Part shown: positions 43,396-50,440 of the stretch, one piece after another
How positions within the stretch are numbered: position 1 is the stretch's first letter
How the letters are laid out: each line of letters opens with the position of its first letter
Assembly (NCBI RefSeq): GCF_025567165.1
Contig: NZ_JAOQKC010000004.1
Coordinates: forward strand, 124,001 to 188,000
Origin: Laedolimicola ammoniilytica
Lineage (GTDB): Bacteria; Bacillota; Clostridia; Lachnospirales; Lachnospiraceae
Reading direction: 5' to 3'
DNA length: 64,000 bases
Made by a program: the position numbers and the translations under genes
Notes under the pieces: model-generated
What the model saw: only the letters and a program-made list of their open reading frames with translations
Told to the model about the DNA's origin: nothing
Database searches by the model: none

Positions 43396-44022
43396 ATGAA
43401 GCTATCAGATAAAATTATCGGATTAAAGAAATCTAATGGGATGTCGCAGGAAGATTTGGCTGAAAAGCTGGATGTTTCAAGGCAAGCTATTTCTCGTTGG
43501 GAGTCAGGGACTGCGATGCCTGATGCAAATAACATTCTTCAACTCAGCAAGCTGTTTGGTGTTACAACAGATTACTTACTGAACGAGGATTACCAAAGTG
43601 ACAATGATTTGCCAAAAGTAAAAGAAGTTCAAAACGATAATCTTGGTCAGATTATGATCTATCTGGTGACACTTGAAGTGATGATACTTTTGATGCAGTT
43701 TATGACAACGTTCATTCTTCAAAATGTGTTTTTTGCATTTCTAAGTTTCCTGCCGTTTGTTGCAGCCATTGGCGGGTTTGAATATACGTATCAGAAGAAA
43801 GTATCCAGCGCAACAGAAAAAACGAAAAACTTTCGCAGAAAATTCTATAAAATTTCTGCATGGTTGGGTCTTTATTTCCTAATTAGATTTATCGTAAGCG
43901 TTGCGGTAAGCTTCTATCCTCGCCCATACAATACCTTGGTGTTAGAGGTTATTATTTTAGTAATCTATATTGCAGCGGCAACTTGTACTAATCTTTTAAT
44001 AGACAAAAGCCAAAGGAAATAA
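43396..44022 (+). CDS. XRE-type HTH regulator with membrane helices
   Basis: A 208-residue protein with an N-terminal helix-turn-helix (NGMSQEDLAEKLDVSRQAIS and RWESGTAMPDANNILQLSKL, residues 14-53). The C-terminal part has four hydrophobic helices near residues 90-112, 115-130, 150-168 and 180-198. This type is common in Firmicutes and may respond to membrane or cell-envelope signals. ATG follows AAAGGAGG. It is cut off from neighbours by about 100 bases on the left and repeat S1 on the right. Confidence 0.85.
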   Translation: MKLSDKIIGLKKSNGMSQEDLAEKLDVSRQAISRWESGTAMPDANNILQLSKLFGVTTDYLLNEDYQSDNDLPKVKEVQNDNLGQIMIYLVTLEVMILLMQFMTTFILQNVFFAFLSFLPFVAAIGGFEYTYQKKVSSATEKTKNFRRKFYKISAWLGLYFLIRFIVSVAVSFYPRPYNTLVLEVIILVIYIAAATCTNLLIDKSQRK

Positions 44023-44036
44023 TTAGTGGTATAAGG

Positions 44037-44373
44037 AACTGGGAAAGGCACTTCACAGCCGGATTTATCATAAGATAAGATAAATCCGCCCGTGAGGTGC
44101 CTTTTTTGAAGACGTTTCCGCAACCATTAGAGGCAGAAGAGGAGCAGTATTACTTGCAGAGGCTGAAAGAGGGCGATGGGCAGGCGCGCGATATTCTGGT
44201 GGAGCGCAATCTCCGCCTGGTGGCGCATATTGTAAAAAAATACCAGGGAACAGGGGAGGAAACGGAGGATTTGATATCCATCGGGACCATTGGGCTTATC
44301 AAAGCTGTGACGACCTTCGACAGCGGGAAGGGGTCAAGGCTTGCAACCTACGCGGCACGGTGTGTGGAGAATG
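44037..44373 (+). repeat. direct repeat S, copy 1 (sigK leader and first third)
   Basis: The 337 bases are matched without gaps by 46773-47109. I count 11 differences, about 97 percent identity. The copy includes the leader hairpin (44047-44101) and sigK codons 1 to 92. Confidence 0.93.
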
Positions 44374-44387
44374 TTATCCTATCATAA
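44097..44387 (+). pseudogene. truncated sigma-K gene copy
   Basis: The first 92 residues are those of sigma-K, ending CVEN in the conserved region 2, then four unrelated residues and a stop. Region 2.4 and all of region 4 are missing, so it cannot bind promoters. The cut falls exactly at the end of repeat S1, after which the text matches an unrelated HTH gene (IINAFQVAKDVPVG). It is a broken duplicate of the gene at 46833. Confidence 0.88.
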
Positions 44388-44433
44388 ACGCGTTTCAGGT
44401 GGCAAAAGATGTACCTGTGGGTAACGGGCAGCT

Positions 44434-44676
44434 ATGCTGGCTGGGCTATATCAGATTCCGGTGGAGGATTTGCTGGACGAATATACTCAATTCCTGTATA
44501 CGGGGCAGGGAAGGTTGATAAGAGAGTATCGGGAAAGGCTGGGACTTCAGAAGAAACCGTTTGCGAGACAGCTTGGAATTGATCCGAGAACGCTCAGAGG
44601 GTGGGAAAACGAAACGATACGGGTAAAGAGGGGATCATGGGAGAGGTATTTTAAAGAAAGCATTGAAATATCTTAA
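44434..44676 (+). pseudogene. fragment of an XRE-type regulator
   Basis: The open frame encodes IPVEDLLDEYTQFLYTGQGR and YRERLGLQKKPFARQLGIDP with RTLRGWENE, a helix-turn-helix of the type found as the second half of tandem HTH regulators. Just upstream, in other frames, IINAFQVAKDVPVG resembles the end of a first HTH domain. So 44,374-44,676 seems to be the decayed remains of one two-domain regulator. No ribosome site supports the ATG at 44434. Confidence 0.5.
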
Positions 44677-44742
44677 AAATGTTGTTAGGATTATAAATGA
44701 AAATGTAGTATAATAAAGTGAATGAAGTTTGGAGAGGTGAAA

Positions 44743-45339
44743 ATGGAACAGGTTATTTCAAAAGAAATTTTGGACGAGTTATCCTATACGTCCACTTTGG
44801 GACAAAGCTTAAAACAGATTTCACTAAGCCAGACACCTCTGGAAAAAATAATTCAGGATATTGGAAAATATAGAGCAAACTATGTGGATATTCTGATTCA
44901 GGAAAATTTGATTGGATCTCGTTTTAAAAGCGACGATTCTATTTACAGAAAGTATGAAAAAACCTTAAGAAATCACGGTGGATTTAAACAGTGCTTCAAT
45001 GATGTGTTAGGGTTTCGATTACGCATGGATGAATATCCGCTGAGCTTTCCAGAATATTTTAGAGTGGTAGATTTGAGAAAAGGGAAAAAGGTAGACGATG
45101 GATATCGGGCAATACATTTATATTATCAAAGAGATAATCTGGCCTATCCGATAGAGATACAGCTTTGGTGCGGTGATGATTTCAAGTTTAATGTATGGAG
45201 CCATCGGTACATCTATAAGTATGATACCGCTGAAATTGGAAGAATGATGTATCAGAGTTATAAGGCAGGTATGATACAGAATGAAGAGGAGTTTGTAGAA
45301 CAGTTGAAAAAATTGAGAGGTGAGCAGAATGGGAGATAA
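44743..45339 (+). CDS. RelA/SpoT-fold synthetase-like protein
   Basis: A 198-residue protein with the nucleotidyltransferase fold of (p)ppGpp synthetases. Matching segments are FKSDDSIYRKYEKTL, FNDVLGFRLRMDEYP, DDGYRAIHLYYQ, PIEIQLWCGDDFKFNVWSH and YIYKYD. No hydrolase, TGS or ACT domain is present. It is overlapped by 11 bases with a small downstream gene, as in toxic small alarmone synthetase (toxSAS) pairs. A housekeeping small synthetase is the alternative. ATG at 44743 follows GGAGAGGTG. Confidence 0.75.
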   Translation: MEQVISKEILDELSYTSTLGQSLKQISLSQTPLEKIIQDIGKYRANYVDILIQENLIGSRFKSDDSIYRKYEKTLRNHGGFKQCFNDVLGFRLRMDEYPLSFPEYFRVVDLRKGKKVDDGYRAIHLYYQRDNLAYPIEIQLWCGDDFKFNVWSHRYIYKYDTAEIGRMMYQSYKAGMIQNEEEFVEQLKKLRGEQNGR

Positions 45340-45571
45340 AAAAATCTATGTAATTGCAAAGATTTTTGACAAGCAGGGTTGCATAGCCTACAGTTGCAAA
45401 ACACCGAATGAGGCAAGATGTCTGCCGGGAACATTGGAAGCGATTCGGGCAGAAGGGGTGCAGATAGTAGTACTGGATTCACCGGATATTTATCCAGAGT
45501 ATGCACCATATGAATATATAGAGGATATGAAAGAATATATCGATCGGGTTTCAAAACTGAATGTTGCATAA
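45329..45571 (+). CDS. small protein paired with the RelA/SpoT-fold gene
   Basis: An 80-residue protein of unknown family. It starts GDKKIYVIAKIFDKQGCIAY, then shows LEAIRAEGVQIVVLDSPDI and a C-terminal acidic/aromatic run ending in KLNVA. ATG at 45329 is inside the end of the previous gene, with GAGAGGTGAG upstream. Tight coupling suggests a partner or antitoxin. Its last 19 bases start repeat B2, and the same tail is found orphaned at 37647. Confidence 0.55.
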   Translation: MGDKKIYVIAKIFDKQGCIAYSCKTPNEARCLPGTLEAIRAEGVQIVVLDSPDIYPEYAPYEYIEDMKEYIDRVSKLNVA

Positions 45572-45748
45572 GAAAAAGTAAGGGGCTGTCGCAAAATCAT
45601 CAAAAACAGATGATTGAGCGGCAGCCTCTTACTTTTTCCGGAGAAGATACCGAATCAAAAAGGTTTGTTATGATAAAAACATTTGAAAGTGAGCGGGGAA
45701 AAGAATATACTAGTAGCAGGGGATTGAAGAAAAATAATGGAGAAAGAG
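45553..45748 (+). repeat. direct repeat B, copy 2
   Basis: Same flanks as 37647-37819: AAAACTGAATGTTGCATAA, then AAAAAGTAAG...CTTACTTTTT around a different inner hairpin (GGCTGTCGC...GCGGCAGCC), then the helicase N-terminal text from ATG 45670 to GAGAAAGAG. The frame then diverges and stops at 45789. The following 45,790-45,863 holds nothing recognisable. Confidence 0.85.
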
Positions 45749-45863
45749 GCTTCCGGCAGATGTATTGTTGCTTGAAAAGGTTCGAATGAATCTATAGGTA
45801 TGGTAGGAGTACTTCACAGCTGTCATTACGACGCAGCTTCAAAAAGTGGAAAGGGCATAATTC

Positions 45864-46238
45864 ATGAGTTTGAAAAATGTTTTGATTATTGTGGACGATA
45901 TCGAAGAGTCTATAAAATTTTATGAGGAACTGTTTGGACTGCGTGTGGTTACAAGACTGGAAGGCAATGTAATTATGTCAGAGGGACTGGTATTGCAGGA
46001 TGCGGATGTATGGTACGACAGTACAAAAATACATACCGTACCATATAACAACAGGACAGAACTTTATTTTGTAGATCATGATATAGAGGGTATCATAAAG
46101 AAACTGGAGACTGGCCGAGAGGTTGTAACTTATGTTACAGAATTGATGGAGCTGGAGGGCGGACAGAAGCTTGTAAGATTTTATGATCCATCGGGAAACC
46201 TGATTGAGGTTCGAACACCTGTGAATTACAAAGAATGA
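45864..46238 (+). CDS. VOC family protein (glyoxalase/dioxygenase fold)
   Basis: A 124-residue vicinal-oxygen-chelate fold protein. Two beta-alpha-beta-beta-beta modules are seen, starting SLKNVLIIVDDIEESIKFYE and ending VRFYDPSGNLIEVRTP, with the usual FYDPSGNLIEV metal glutamate. Substrate is unknown. Members include lactoylglutathione lyases and antibiotic-modifying or binding proteins. The gene stands alone between repeat B2 and yaiI. Confidence 0.82.
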   Translation: MSLKNVLIIVDDIEESIKFYEELFGLRVVTRLEGNVIMSEGLVLQDADVWYDSTKIHTVPYNNRTELYFVDHDIEGIIKKLETGREVVTYVTELMELEGGQKLVRFYDPSGNLIEVRTPVNYKE

Positions 46239-46256
46239 CAGAATTGAGGGCAAGGG

Positions 46257-46709
46257 ATGCAGATATTTGTGGATGCAGATGCGTGTCCGGTAGTAGGTAT
46301 TGTAGAGAAAATAGCAGAGAAATACAACATATCAACCACATTGCTGTGTGATACGAACCATGTGCTGACTTCTGATTATAGCGAAGTAATTGTTGTCGGA
46401 GCAGGAGCAGATGCCGTAGATTATAAGTTGATTAGCATTTGCCATAAAGGTGATGTTGTAGTATCGCAGGACTATGGGGTAGCTGCTATGGCTCTTGGAA
46501 AAGGTGCGTATGCTATTCACCAATCCGGTAAGTGGTATACGAACGAAAATATCGACCAGTTGCTTATGGAGCGGCACCTGAATAAGAAGGCAAGACGAAG
46601 TTCTCATAAGAATCATCTGAAAGGACCGAGAAAGCGTACAGAAGATGATGATATACGCTTTACCAAGTCTTTTGAAAAACTTTTACGGATGATACAGAAT
46701 GGAAGATAG
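46257..46709 (+). CDS. YaiI/YqxD family protein (UPF0178)
   Basis: A 150-residue PIN-like/NYN-like fold protein of unknown function. The conserved start QIFVDADACPVVGIVEKIAE, ADAVDYKLISICHKGDVVVS and QDYGVAAMALGKGA are hallmarks. The C terminus is basic and carries GPRKRTEDDDIRFTKSFEKL. It begins 18 bases after the VOC gene and is probably cotranscribed with it. Confidence 0.9.
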   Translation: MQIFVDADACPVVGIVEKIAEKYNISTTLLCDTNHVLTSDYSEVIVVGAGADAVDYKLISICHKGDVVVSQDYGVAAMALGKGAYAIHQSGKWYTNENIDQLLMERHLNKKARRSSHKNHLKGPRKRTEDDDIRFTKSFEKLLRMIQNGR

Positions 46710-46772
46710 AAAAGTGGAATAACCTTGATGAGGCTAATTTATCAAAGAAAATAAATCGTACTGGCCCAAATC

Positions 46773-47109
46773 AACTGGGAAAGGCACTTCACGGTCGGAT
46801 TTATCATAAGATAAGATAAATCCGCCCGCGAGGTGCCTTTTTTGAAGACGTTTCCGCAACCATTAGAGGCAGAAGAGGAGCAGTATTACTTGCAGAGGCT
46901 GAAAGAGGGCGATGGGCAGGCGCGCGATATTCTGGTGGAGCGCAATCTCCGTCTGGTGGCGCATATTGTAAAAAAATACCAGGGCACAGGGGAAGAGACG
47001 GAGGATTTGATATCCATCGGGACCATCGGGCTTATCAAGGCTGTGACGACCTTCGACAGCGGGAAGGGGTCAAGGCTTGCAACCTATGCAGCACGGTGTG
47101 TGGAGAATG
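46773..47109 (+). repeat. direct repeat S, copy 2
   Basis: The gap-free partner of 44037-44373. It contains the leader hairpin and the 5' third of the complete sigK gene. Confidence 0.93.
46783..46843 (+). terminator. terminator-like hairpin over the sigK start
   Basis: Outer arms GGCACTTC (46783-46790) and GAGGTGCC (46830-46837), one G-U pair, enclose inner arms CGGATTTATC (46796-46805) and GATAAATCCG (46815-46824). A TTTTTT run follows at 46838. The GTG start codon (46833) lies in the 3' arm, so folding would hide the start or stop transcription. The same structure precedes the truncated copy. Confidence 0.75.
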
Positions 47110-47468
47110 AACTCCTGATGTACTTCCGCTCCAAAAAGAAAACCGCCCGGGAAACTTCCTATTATGATCCCATCGGCACGGACAAAGAGGGCAATGAAAT
47201 TCATCTTTTAGACATCATGGAGAGCGGGGAACGGGACGCGTTTTCCAGGGTCTGTCTCAAGGAGGACAGCCGGAAGCTTTATGGGCTGCTTTCGGAGATC
47301 CTGACCGAGCGCGAACGGACTGTGCTGGTGATGCGCTACGGCCTCTATCATGGAAAGGAGTACACCCAGCGTGAGATCGCGGCGAAGCTTGGAATCTCAC
47401 GGTCCTACATCAGCCGGATCGAGAAAAACGCCCTGCTGAAGCTGCGGGAATATTTTCCGCAGGAATAA
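46833..47468 (+). CDS. sigK: sporulation sigma factor sigma-K
   Basis: The 211-residue protein is the late mother-cell sigma factor that drives coat and cortex genes. Region 2 has NLRLVAHIVKKYQGTGEETE and DLISIGTIGLIKAVTTFD. Linker text DPIGTDKEGNEIHLLDIM is typical, and region 4 ends GKEYTQREIAAKLGISRSYI. It has no long pro-sequence, unlike Bacillus pro-sigma-K. The GTG at 46833 is a weak start, TTG at 46842 is possible. A truncated 5' duplicate lies 2.7 kb upstream. Confidence 0.93.
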   Translation: MPFLKTFPQPLEAEEEQYYLQRLKEGDGQARDILVERNLRLVAHIVKKYQGTGEETEDLISIGTIGLIKAVTTFDSGKGSRLATYAARCVENELLMYFRSKKKTARETSYYDPIGTDKEGNEIHLLDIMESGERDAFSRVCLKEDSRKLYGLLSEILTERERTVLVMRYGLYHGKEYTQREIAAKLGISRSYISRIEKNALLKLREYFPQE

Positions 47469-47469
47469 C

Positions 47470-47498
47470 TTGATCTGCCAGAGCAGTCCGCTTATAAT
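47470..47498 (+). promoter_or_regulatory. promoter of the LytTR regulator
   Basis: TTGATC (47470-47475), 17 bases, TATAAT (47493-47498). The start near 47505 rules out the ATG at 47510 as translation start in favour of 47546. Confidence 0.75.
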
Positions 47499-47545
47499 AG
47501 AAGCGACAAATGCCGGATACACAAAAGAGGGGAGAAAAGCCGGAT

Positions 47546-48280
47546 ATGGTGAAAATAGGTTTTTGTGACGACGATCTGTCCGTGTTGAAGGAACTGCAGA
47601 TTCTGGTAGATCAGTATCGCGTGGAGAATAACAGAGAGATAGAGTATGCGGCCTTTCAGAGTCCCCTGGAGCTTCTGGCGGAGCTGGAGAAAGGTATGCA
47701 TTTCGACATCCTGTTTCTGGATGTTCTGATGCCCGGCCAGAGCGGCATGGACGCGGCCAGGGAAATCCGGGAGATTGATACGGCGGTGAAAATTATTTTT
47801 CTGACCTCTTCGGCGGAGTATGCGGTGGAATCCTATACGGTGGGCGCATACTTTTATCAACTGAAGCCCATCTGGAAGGAGAGTTTCTACCGTTTGATGG
47901 ATTCGGTCATTTCCGAGTGTAAAAAAGCGGAGCAGAAGAGTCTGATTATGCGTTGTAAGACCGGAATTACAAGGATTGATCTGGAAAAACTGGTTTACTG
48001 CGAGGTCAGAGGCCGAACCCTTCTCTTCTATATGAAGGATGGTCAGACGCTGGAGAGCCAGGGGCGGCTGGATGAACTGGCCGGACAGCTGGGCGCCTAT
48101 GGAAATTTTCTGCGTCCGCACCGTTCCTATCTCATCAATATGGATTATATTGGGAACCTTTCGTTCAAGAGTATTGTGATGCAGAATCAGGAAGAAATTC
48201 CCATTCCCCATGGTAAATATTCGGATATCAAGAACCACTATCTGGAATATCTGTTTGACCGTCAGCAGGTAGTGATTTAA
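47546..48280 (+). CDS. orphan LytTR-family response regulator
   Basis: A 244-residue regulator with a receiver domain and a LytTR DNA-binding domain. Acidic residues GFCDDDLSVL at the start and the phospho-aspartate in DILFLDVLMPGQSGMDAA near residue 58 are visible, with VAYFYQLKP-like text replaced by GAYFYQLKPIWK. The LytTR part has YCEVRGRTLLFYMKDG and FLRPHRSYLINMDYIG. No kinase lies beside it. It may control the lipoprotein and envelope genes that follow. ATG at 47546 has AGGGGAG upstream. Confidence 0.88.
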   Translation: MVKIGFCDDDLSVLKELQILVDQYRVENNREIEYAAFQSPLELLAELEKGMHFDILFLDVLMPGQSGMDAAREIREIDTAVKIIFLTSSAEYAVESYTVGAYFYQLKPIWKESFYRLMDSVISECKKAEQKSLIMRCKTGITRIDLEKLVYCEVRGRTLLFYMKDGQTLESQGRLDELAGQLGAYGNFLRPHRSYLINMDYIGNLSFKSIVMQNQEEIPIPHGKYSDIKNHYLEYLFDRQQVVI

Positions 48281-48303
48281 AAAGGAAGATTGAAAGCAGA
48301 TTC

Positions 48304-48335
48304 AGGGCGATTCATGTCGAATCGCTCTTTTTTTT
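48304..48335 (+). terminator. terminator after LytTR gene
   Basis: AGGGCGATTC pairs with GAATCGCTCT (one G-U) around ATGTC and is followed by seven T residues. Confidence 0.85.
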
Positions 48336-48404
48336 GTCAAATCAGGTACACTGAAATCAGAAAGCGGCAGAGCCGCAGAAAAAACGGGAAAAGGAGAAAT
48401 TGTT

Positions 48405-48968
48405 ATGAAGAAGAGAGTATTAGCACTGATTTTAGGTACCATGTTAGTTCTGTCCCTGGCAGCCTGCGGAGGATCTGACGACGCAGCAGAGGCTGATACA
48501 ACAGCTACCGAGGAGGCCGCAGACACCGAGGAAGATACTGAGGATGTCGAGGAAGCAACGGATGAGACAGCAGAGGATACAGAATTCGCGGAAGGCGACG
48601 ACGGTCCTCTCTGGAGTATCGATATGATGACTGAGCCGGTCGATGTGGCAGATACTACCTGGAGCTTCACGGGCGGCTGCGTGGACGGCGAAGAGCTGAC
48701 TGATGAGGAGATTGCGGCGTCACTGGAGCAGTATGGCGGAAAACTGGAATTTGTGTTTAATGCAGACGGCACAGCCAAGATGGTACAGGGTGGCGGAGAA
48801 ATGGACGGCACCTACGAGGCTGACAGCACCGGATACGGCGTATACTTTGATAACAATGGCAGTGAACTTAGATATTATTGCGCATTTGCGCAGCAGGATG
48901 ACGGCAGCGTCGTAATGATTGCTTTGTCTGATACAACCGGTTACAACGGACTGTATTTCATGCAGTAA
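48405..48968 (+). CDS. secreted acidic lipoprotein of unknown function
   Basis: A 187-residue protein with a signal peptide and lipobox LSLAAC (modified cysteine near residue 21). A 45-residue linker of Glu, Asp, Thr and Ala follows, then a globular C-terminal domain with VADTTWSFTGGCVDGEELTD and LEFVFNADGTAKMVQGGG repeats typical of small secreted lipocalin-like clostridial proteins. No catalytic motif is visible. ATG follows AAAGGAG. It has its own terminator at 48989. Confidence 0.8.
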   Translation: MKKRVLALILGTMLVLSLAACGGSDDAAEADTTATEEAADTEEDTEDVEEATDETAEDTEFAEGDDGPLWSIDMMTEPVDVADTTWSFTGGCVDGEELTDEEIAASLEQYGGKLEFVFNADGTAKMVQGGGEMDGTYEADSTGYGVYFDNNGSELRYYCAFAQQDDGSVVMIALSDTTGYNGLYFMQ

Positions 48969-48988
48969 ATAAAAATCTGAATCCGGAC

Positions 48989-49022
48989 AGCGGATGCGGC
49001 TTAGTCCGCATCCGCTGCTTTT
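48989..49022 (+). terminator. terminator after lipoprotein gene
   Basis: AGCGGATGCGG and CCGCATCCGCT form a perfect 11-bp stem with a six-base loop and GCTTTT after it. Confidence 0.8.
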
Positions 49023-49080
49023 AAATTCAGAAACACTGTATCTGTAAGGGCTGTCTGGAACAGGTTCGACAGGAAAGGTA

Positions 49081-49608
49081 ATGAAATGTATGGAAATAGG
49101 AATTATTGTGGCATTGCTGGCCATTTTACTTGCTGTCTGGCTGATTTCCGTGCAGCGAAGACTAGTCGTGCTGGACGAGAATATAAAAAATGCCATGAGC
49201 CAGATTGGAGTACAGCTTTCGTCCTGGTATGACGCGACGTTAGCTCTTCTTGAACTGACGGAAGCCTATGATGCGGCTATGGGGGAAAAGGCTGACCGGC
49301 TTCGGGCAGAGCGTGGCATGGTTACGGCGGAGAGCGATCCGGCTCAGGCGGCCGGACAGGAACGACTGCTTTCGGAGATCCGGCAGGTACTGCAGGCGAT
49401 CGCGGAGCAATATCCGAAGGTACAGGAAGAACCGGGTTATCGTAAATATCTGAATGCCGCGGAGAGCTACGAAAAAATGCTGCATACCAGCGGACTGATC
49501 TACAATGACACTGTATCGAAATATAACGGAACCATACGGCTGTTTTCGGTAAATGTGGCGGCCCGACTGCTGCATTTTCATAAAAAAGCCTATCTGGAAA
49601 TGGGATAA
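49081..49608 (+). CDS. LemA family membrane protein
   Basis: A 175-residue protein with one N-terminal membrane helix (GIIVALLAILLAVWLI) and a long helical domain. LemA hallmarks are VVLDENIKNAMSQIGVQLSS and YNDTVSKYNGTIRLF near the end. The function of LemA is unsettled. Members often lie with membrane proteases or zinc-ribbon proteins. Two ATGs (49081 and 49090) share AGGAAAGG. The gene begins a run of three closely spaced genes that ends with a clostripain-like lipoprotein. Confidence 0.82.
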   Translation: MKCMEIGIIVALLAILLAVWLISVQRRLVVLDENIKNAMSQIGVQLSSWYDATLALLELTEAYDAAMGEKADRLRAERGMVTAESDPAQAAGQERLLSEIRQVLQAIAEQYPKVQEEPGYRKYLNAAESYEKMLHTSGLIYNDTVSKYNGTIRLFSVNVAARLLHFHKKAYLEMG

Positions 49609-49621
49609 CAGGAGGAAATCT

Positions 49622-50440
49622 ATGGGATTATTCAGCAATCATAAAAAAGTATGTCCAATCTGTGGCAATCCGACCCCGCGTCTGCTGCCCACAAAGATCG
49701 AGGACATGCCTATCTGCAAGGAATGTGACAGGAAAATCGATCTGCCGGACGGCGCAGTGAATGAGATGAACCTGGCACGGTTCCGGGAGTACCTGACCTT
49801 TTATGACAACAATCAGACCCTGCGGGACACCTTTACCGAGACCTGGCGTTACGATTTCGGTTTCGGCGGCGGAAGCCTGCTTCTCGATACCGATCACAGG
49901 CTGCTGCGCCTGAGAGATGACGAGCGGGCGCTGGTGTTCGAAGCGTCTGCGATTAAATCCTTTACCATTAAGGAAGACAGCACGACGATCTACGCCAGCG
50001 GAAAGGAAAATCTGAAATGTCATGAAAGCGACGCGCCGGAGAGAGCCCGTTCCATGTCGAAATTGATCGAGCAGTTCCTGCTGCAGCGGCAGGAATTCCA
50101 GTGGATGCTGCAGCGGCAGGATGCGGCGGAGCGTCAGCGTACCCGCAGCGGCAGTCCCATGCCCACGGTCATTGGCAATGAACCGCGGCGTCTGACCACA
50201 CTGGACGCTCCCACTTTCGACGCCAAGGGCCCGGTCTCTAATTTTAAAATTACTATCAGCTTCCAGCATCCCTACTGGGGAAAAGTGAACTGGAAGGTGG
50301 ATGGCCCGTCCTTTGACCGGGATCAGCCCAGCGTGGAAGAATATCTGGAAAAATATGAGAAGAAAGAGAAAAAGCTTCACACGCTGGCTAAAAAACTGAT
50401 GAAAATGATGAATCCGGCCGCGAAGGAGGAATGGGTATGA
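49622..50440 (+). CDS. DUF4428 zinc-ribbon protein
   Basis: A 272-residue protein starting with a zinc ribbon (VCPICGNPTPRLLPTKIEDM, then PICKECDRKIDLP, residues 10-45), as in DUF4428. The middle resembles a PH-like beta domain (ALVFEASAIKSFTIKEDST) and the C-terminal part has FKITISFQHPYWGKVNWKVD. The function is unknown. ATG at 49622 follows AGGAGG. The end overlaps the start of the clostripain-like gene by four bases, so the two are coupled. Confidence 0.78.
   Translation: MGLFSNHKKVCPICGNPTPRLLPTKIEDMPICKECDRKIDLPDGAVNEMNLARFREYLTFYDNNQTLRDTFTETWRYDFGFGGGSLLLDTDHRLLRLRDDERALVFEASAIKSFTIKEDSTTIYASGKENLKCHESDAPERARSMSKLIEQFLLQRQEFQWMLQRQDAAERQRTRSGSPMPTVIGNEPRRLTTLDAPTFDAKGPVSNFKITISFQHPYWGKVNWKVDGPSFDRDQPSVEEYLEKYEKKEKKLHTLAKKLMKMMNPAAKEEWV

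Noticed and set aside
44434..44676. Independent small HTH gene
   Set aside because: No ribosome site, and upstream sequence in other frames continues the same family, so it was listed as a fragment instead.
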